Below, one piece after another: positions 5,288 through 7,206 of a stretch of DNA of 7,206 bases (the stretch's first letter is position 1; each line of letters starts with the position of its first letter). The notes beneath the pieces are model-generated. The model was not told where the DNA came from and did not search any database. It saw nothing but the letters and a program-made list of their open reading frames with translations. The position numbers and the translations under genes are program-made. Source of the stretch: Acidimicrobiaceae bacterium (lineage in GTDB: Bacteria > Actinomycetota > Acidimicrobiia > Acidimicrobiales > Ilumatobacteraceae). The stretch spans positions 1 through 7,206 of the forward strand of contig CANGZK010000058.1 of the NCBI GenBank assembly GCA_947458565.1, given 5' to 3'.

Positions 5288-6337
5288 ATGAATGCAGCAT
5301 CTCCCACACCGGCAGGCATTAATGCCGAGGCAGTAACTCGGTGGCTACTAGCCAACGTTGCCGGATCTGTGGCACCTTTTCATTTTGAACTCATTGCTGG
5401 TGGACACTCCAACCTCACATTTAGTGTGACAGATAGCGCCAATCATCACTATGTATTGCGCCGCCCGCCACTGAGTCACGCTCTTGCAAGTGCGCACGAT
5501 ATGGGTCGTGAACACCGAGTGATTTCAGCACTGCAAAACACCGAAGTTCCGGTAGCTCCCACTCTCGGGATGTGCGCTGACGTATCGGTAAACGATGCAC
5601 CGTTTTATGTGATGGATTTTGTCGACGGAATCATCGTTCGCGATCCCGACATCGCATTAACGATGCTCACTCCTGCTAGCCGTCTGCAGGCAAGCAACTC
5701 GCTCGTCGACACAATGGCAGCCATTCATGCGGTCGACCCTGTTGCCGTTGGCCTCGGCGAACTCGGCAGGCATGACGGATACATCGAACGCCAACTCAAG
5801 CGTTGGTACTCGCAATGGAATGCATCAAAGACGCGAGAGTTGCCTGCGATAGATCGTGTACACGATGGCCTTCTCAAACACTTACCTGTGCAAGGCCCCG
5901 CAACGATTGTGCACGGCGACTATCGCTTGGACAACTGCATGATTAATAGTGCAGGCGACATCATTGCGGTACTCGATTGGGAGCTATGCACACTGGGAGA
6001 CCCACTCGCCGACCTTGGTCTGCTCATGGTGTACTGGAGTGGACCTACGGACGAGCCTTCGGGCACAACGTTTGGAACTACTACTGCCGAAGGTTTCTTG
6101 AACCGCGGTCAACTTGCAGAGCGATATGCGCAAGTTTCAGGTCGAGACATCTCACATTTGGATTACTACGTTGCATTTGCGTACTGGAAACTTGCATGCA
6201 TTATTGAAGGTGTCTACGCCCGATACATTTCGGGCGCCATGGGCGAACAAAATGACACAACCGCATTTGAGCCATTCAAATTGCAGGTTGAAGCCTCTGC
6301 ACAAAAAGCCGAATTGTTGTTGTCGCGCCTACAATGA
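5288..6337 (+). CDS. APH-fold phosphotransferase of the ACAD10/ACAD11-like type
   Basis: This 349-residue protein has the aminoglycoside-phosphotransferase/choline-kinase fold. Visible features are a glycine-rich nucleotide loop GGHSNLTF (38-45), the strand VLRRPP (56-61), the hinge FYVMDFVDG (106-114), the catalytic Brenner-type motif HGDYRLDN (209-216, catalytic D211, N216), and the metal-binding LDWELCTLGDPLADLG (229-244, D230). This wording is typical of the kinase domain fused to acyl-CoA dehydrogenases in ACAD10/11 and of its free-standing bacterial relatives, where phosphorylation of hydroxyacyl-CoA substrates is proposed. It is not an antibiotic-resistance gene by these motifs. The ATG at 5288 follows a good promoter match. 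The PAC2 gene begins seven bases after its stop codon, so the two probably form an operon. The true substrate cannot be read from sequence. Confidence 0.92.
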   Translation: MNAASPTPAGINAEAVTRWLLANVAGSVAPFHFELIAGGHSNLTFSVTDSANHHYVLRRPPLSHALASAHDMGREHRVISALQNTEVPVAPTLGMCADVSVNDAPFYVMDFVDGIIVRDPDIALTMLTPASRLQASNSLVDTMAAIHAVDPVAVGLGELGRHDGYIERQLKRWYSQWNASKTRELPAIDRVHDGLLKHLPVQGPATIVHGDYRLDNCMINSAGDIIAVLDWELCTLGDPLADLGLLMVYWSGPTDEPSGTTFGTTTAEGFLNRGQLAERYAQVSGRDISHLDYYVAFAYWKLACIIEGVYARYISGAMGEQNDTTAFEPFKLQVEASAQKAELLLSRLQ

Positions 6338-6344
6338 ACAGACA

Positions 6345-7206
6345 ATGAGCGACGCATATCGCATAGCACCGCAGTTTGGTAACAATCTTCCACGACTGAG
6401 CGATCCACTTCTTGTAGTGATGTTTAGTGGCTGGATCGACACCTCGGTTGCTGCGGGCAATGCAATGGAAGCACTTATTGCCGAGACCGGCGCGACGGAT
6501 TTACTCGAATTCGATACCGACTTGTTTGTCGATTATCGCGCACGTCGCCCAACAATGGAACTCCGCGAAGGCGTAAACACCAAACTCGACTGGTCTGCCC
6601 CACGACTCATGATCGGTCACGACGTCAATCATCGAGATGTCCTGCTCTTGACAGGCCCAGAGCCAGATTCGCGCTGGAAGCAATTTGCCAACGAAGTAGC
6701 AAACCTCTCGACAACACTTGGCGTTCGTCGAATGCTGGGATTGGGTGCCTACCCAGTTGCAACCCCTCATACGCGCGCTGTGCAAATCTCATGCACATCA
6801 CCGAATGCTCCACTCATTCAAACGCTTCCGTATCTCAAGAGCTCCCTCGATGTCCCTGCTGGCATGGAAGCAGCACTCGAACACGCACTCCACGATCAAA
6901 ACATTGACGCGTTGGGATTGTGGGCCCAAGTGCCTCACTACGTTGCCTCGATGGCGTACCCACCTGCTTCAGCTGCACTACTTGGTGCGGTTTGCGACGT
7001 AGGCGGTCTCACTCTTGACATCAGTGGCATTCTCGAACAGTCAGTGGTCCAACGTGAGCGCCTTGATCAACTTGTGCGTACCAATCCAGAACACGCCGCG
7101 ATGCTTACGCAACTCGAAATTGCTTTTGATGCCGAGCACAGTGGCAATGGCACACTGACCACCGGTTTTGGTGGTGTTCCACTTCCAAGTGGCGATGAAA
7201 TCGCTG
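6345..7206 (+). CDS. PAC2-family protein, 3' end beyond the window
   Basis: The first 287 codons of a PAC2 (proteasome assembly chaperone 2 family, formerly DUF75) protein are present. Family motifs are FSGWIDTSVAAGNA (27-40), DLFVDYRARRP (59-69), LLTGPEPDSRWKQF (101-114), LGLGAYPVATPHTR (131-144) and LWAQVPHYVASMAYPPASAALL (192-213, conserved WAxVPHY). Archaeal and eukaryotic relatives assist proteasome assembly. Actinobacterial members are widespread but their exact role is not settled. The ATG at 6345 is seven bases after the stop of the kinase gene, giving a two-gene operon with likely translational coupling, as no Shine-Dalgarno site is present. The sequence is still in frame at the window edge, in the region following GNGTLTTGFGG, so the C-terminus is missing. 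No frameshift is seen. Confidence 0.93.
   Translation, partial: MSDAYRIAPQFGNNLPRLSDPLLVVMFSGWIDTSVAAGNAMEALIAETGATDLLEFDTDLFVDYRARRPTMELREGVNTKLDWSAPRLMIGHDVNHRDVLLLTGPEPDSRWKQFANEVANLSTTLGVRRMLGLGAYPVATPHTRAVQISCTSPNAPLIQTLPYLKSSLDVPAGMEAALEHALHDQNIDALGLWAQVPHYVASMAYPPASAALLGAVCDVGGLTLDISGILEQSVVQRERLDQLVRTNPEHAAMLTQLEIAFDAEHSGNGTLTTGFGGVPLPSGDEIA

Noticed and set aside
5288..6337. Annotation of the APH-fold protein as an aminoglycoside-resistance enzyme.
   Set aside because: The DWELCTLGDPLADLG and VLRRPP motifs are those of ACAD10/11-type kinases, a housekeeping metabolic group, not of resistance phosphotransferases.
1..7206. Mobile elements, CRISPR arrays, tRNA or rRNA genes, phage or defence genes.
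   Set aside because: No transposase or integrase motif, terminal inverted repeats, regularly spaced repeats or tRNA-like cloverleaf was found by eye. Nearly every base is accounted for by conserved chromosomal genes.

Overview
The window looks like an ordinary housekeeping stretch of an actinobacterial chromosome. The gene order (minus strand) comEA, comEC, holA, with convergent rpsT and then lepA, is the arrangement I know from Mycobacterium tuberculosis (Rv2415c, Rv2414c, Rv2413c, Rv2412, with lepA nearby). The ACAD10/11-type kinase-fold protein and the PAC2-family protein are also typical of Actinobacteria. Base composition looks balanced by eye (not computed), unlike the high GC of many actinobacteria. 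None of the genes has a convincing Shine-Dalgarno site, and three have a TANNNT -10 hexamer 6-9 bases before the start codon, which suggests leaderless mRNAs. A lineage such as the Acidimicrobiia is plausible, but that is inference.

Layout: 1-497 (-) is the N-terminal third of lepA (EF4), cut by the window edge. 498-647 is a divergent intergenic region with a small perfect hairpin. 648-902 (+) is rpsT (ribosomal protein S20). 886-1911 (-) is holA (DNA polymerase III delta), whose 3' end overlaps the 3' end of rpsT by 17 bp. 1896 to about 3395 (-) is a short comEC, overlapping the holA start by 16 bp. 3349-3798 (+) is an unrecognised four-helix membrane protein, on the opposite strand between comEC and comEA. 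3808-4503 (-) is comEA. 4523-5227 (-) is a thioredoxin with a C-terminal helical extension (CnoX/YbbN-like). 5228-5287 is a compact divergent promoter region. 5288-6337 (+) is an APH-fold phosphotransferase of the ACAD10/11 type. From 6345 to the window edge (+) is a PAC2-family protein.

How the genes work together: ComEA (DNA-binding, membrane-anchored) and ComEC (membrane channel) belong to the DNA-uptake machinery, and HolA loads the replication clamp. The thioredoxin gene may head the comEA transcript. S20 and EF4 both act on the ribosome. The kinase-like gene and the PAC2 gene lie 7 bp apart and are probably co-transcribed, but no functional link is visible in the sequence.

I found no mobile element, CRISPR array, tRNA or rRNA, and no clearly novel multi-gene system. 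The points worth a second look are the membrane protein that splits comEA from comEC, the missing nuclease domain of ComEC, the overlapping ends of rpsT and holA with hairpins inside holA, and the recurring leaderless-type promoters.
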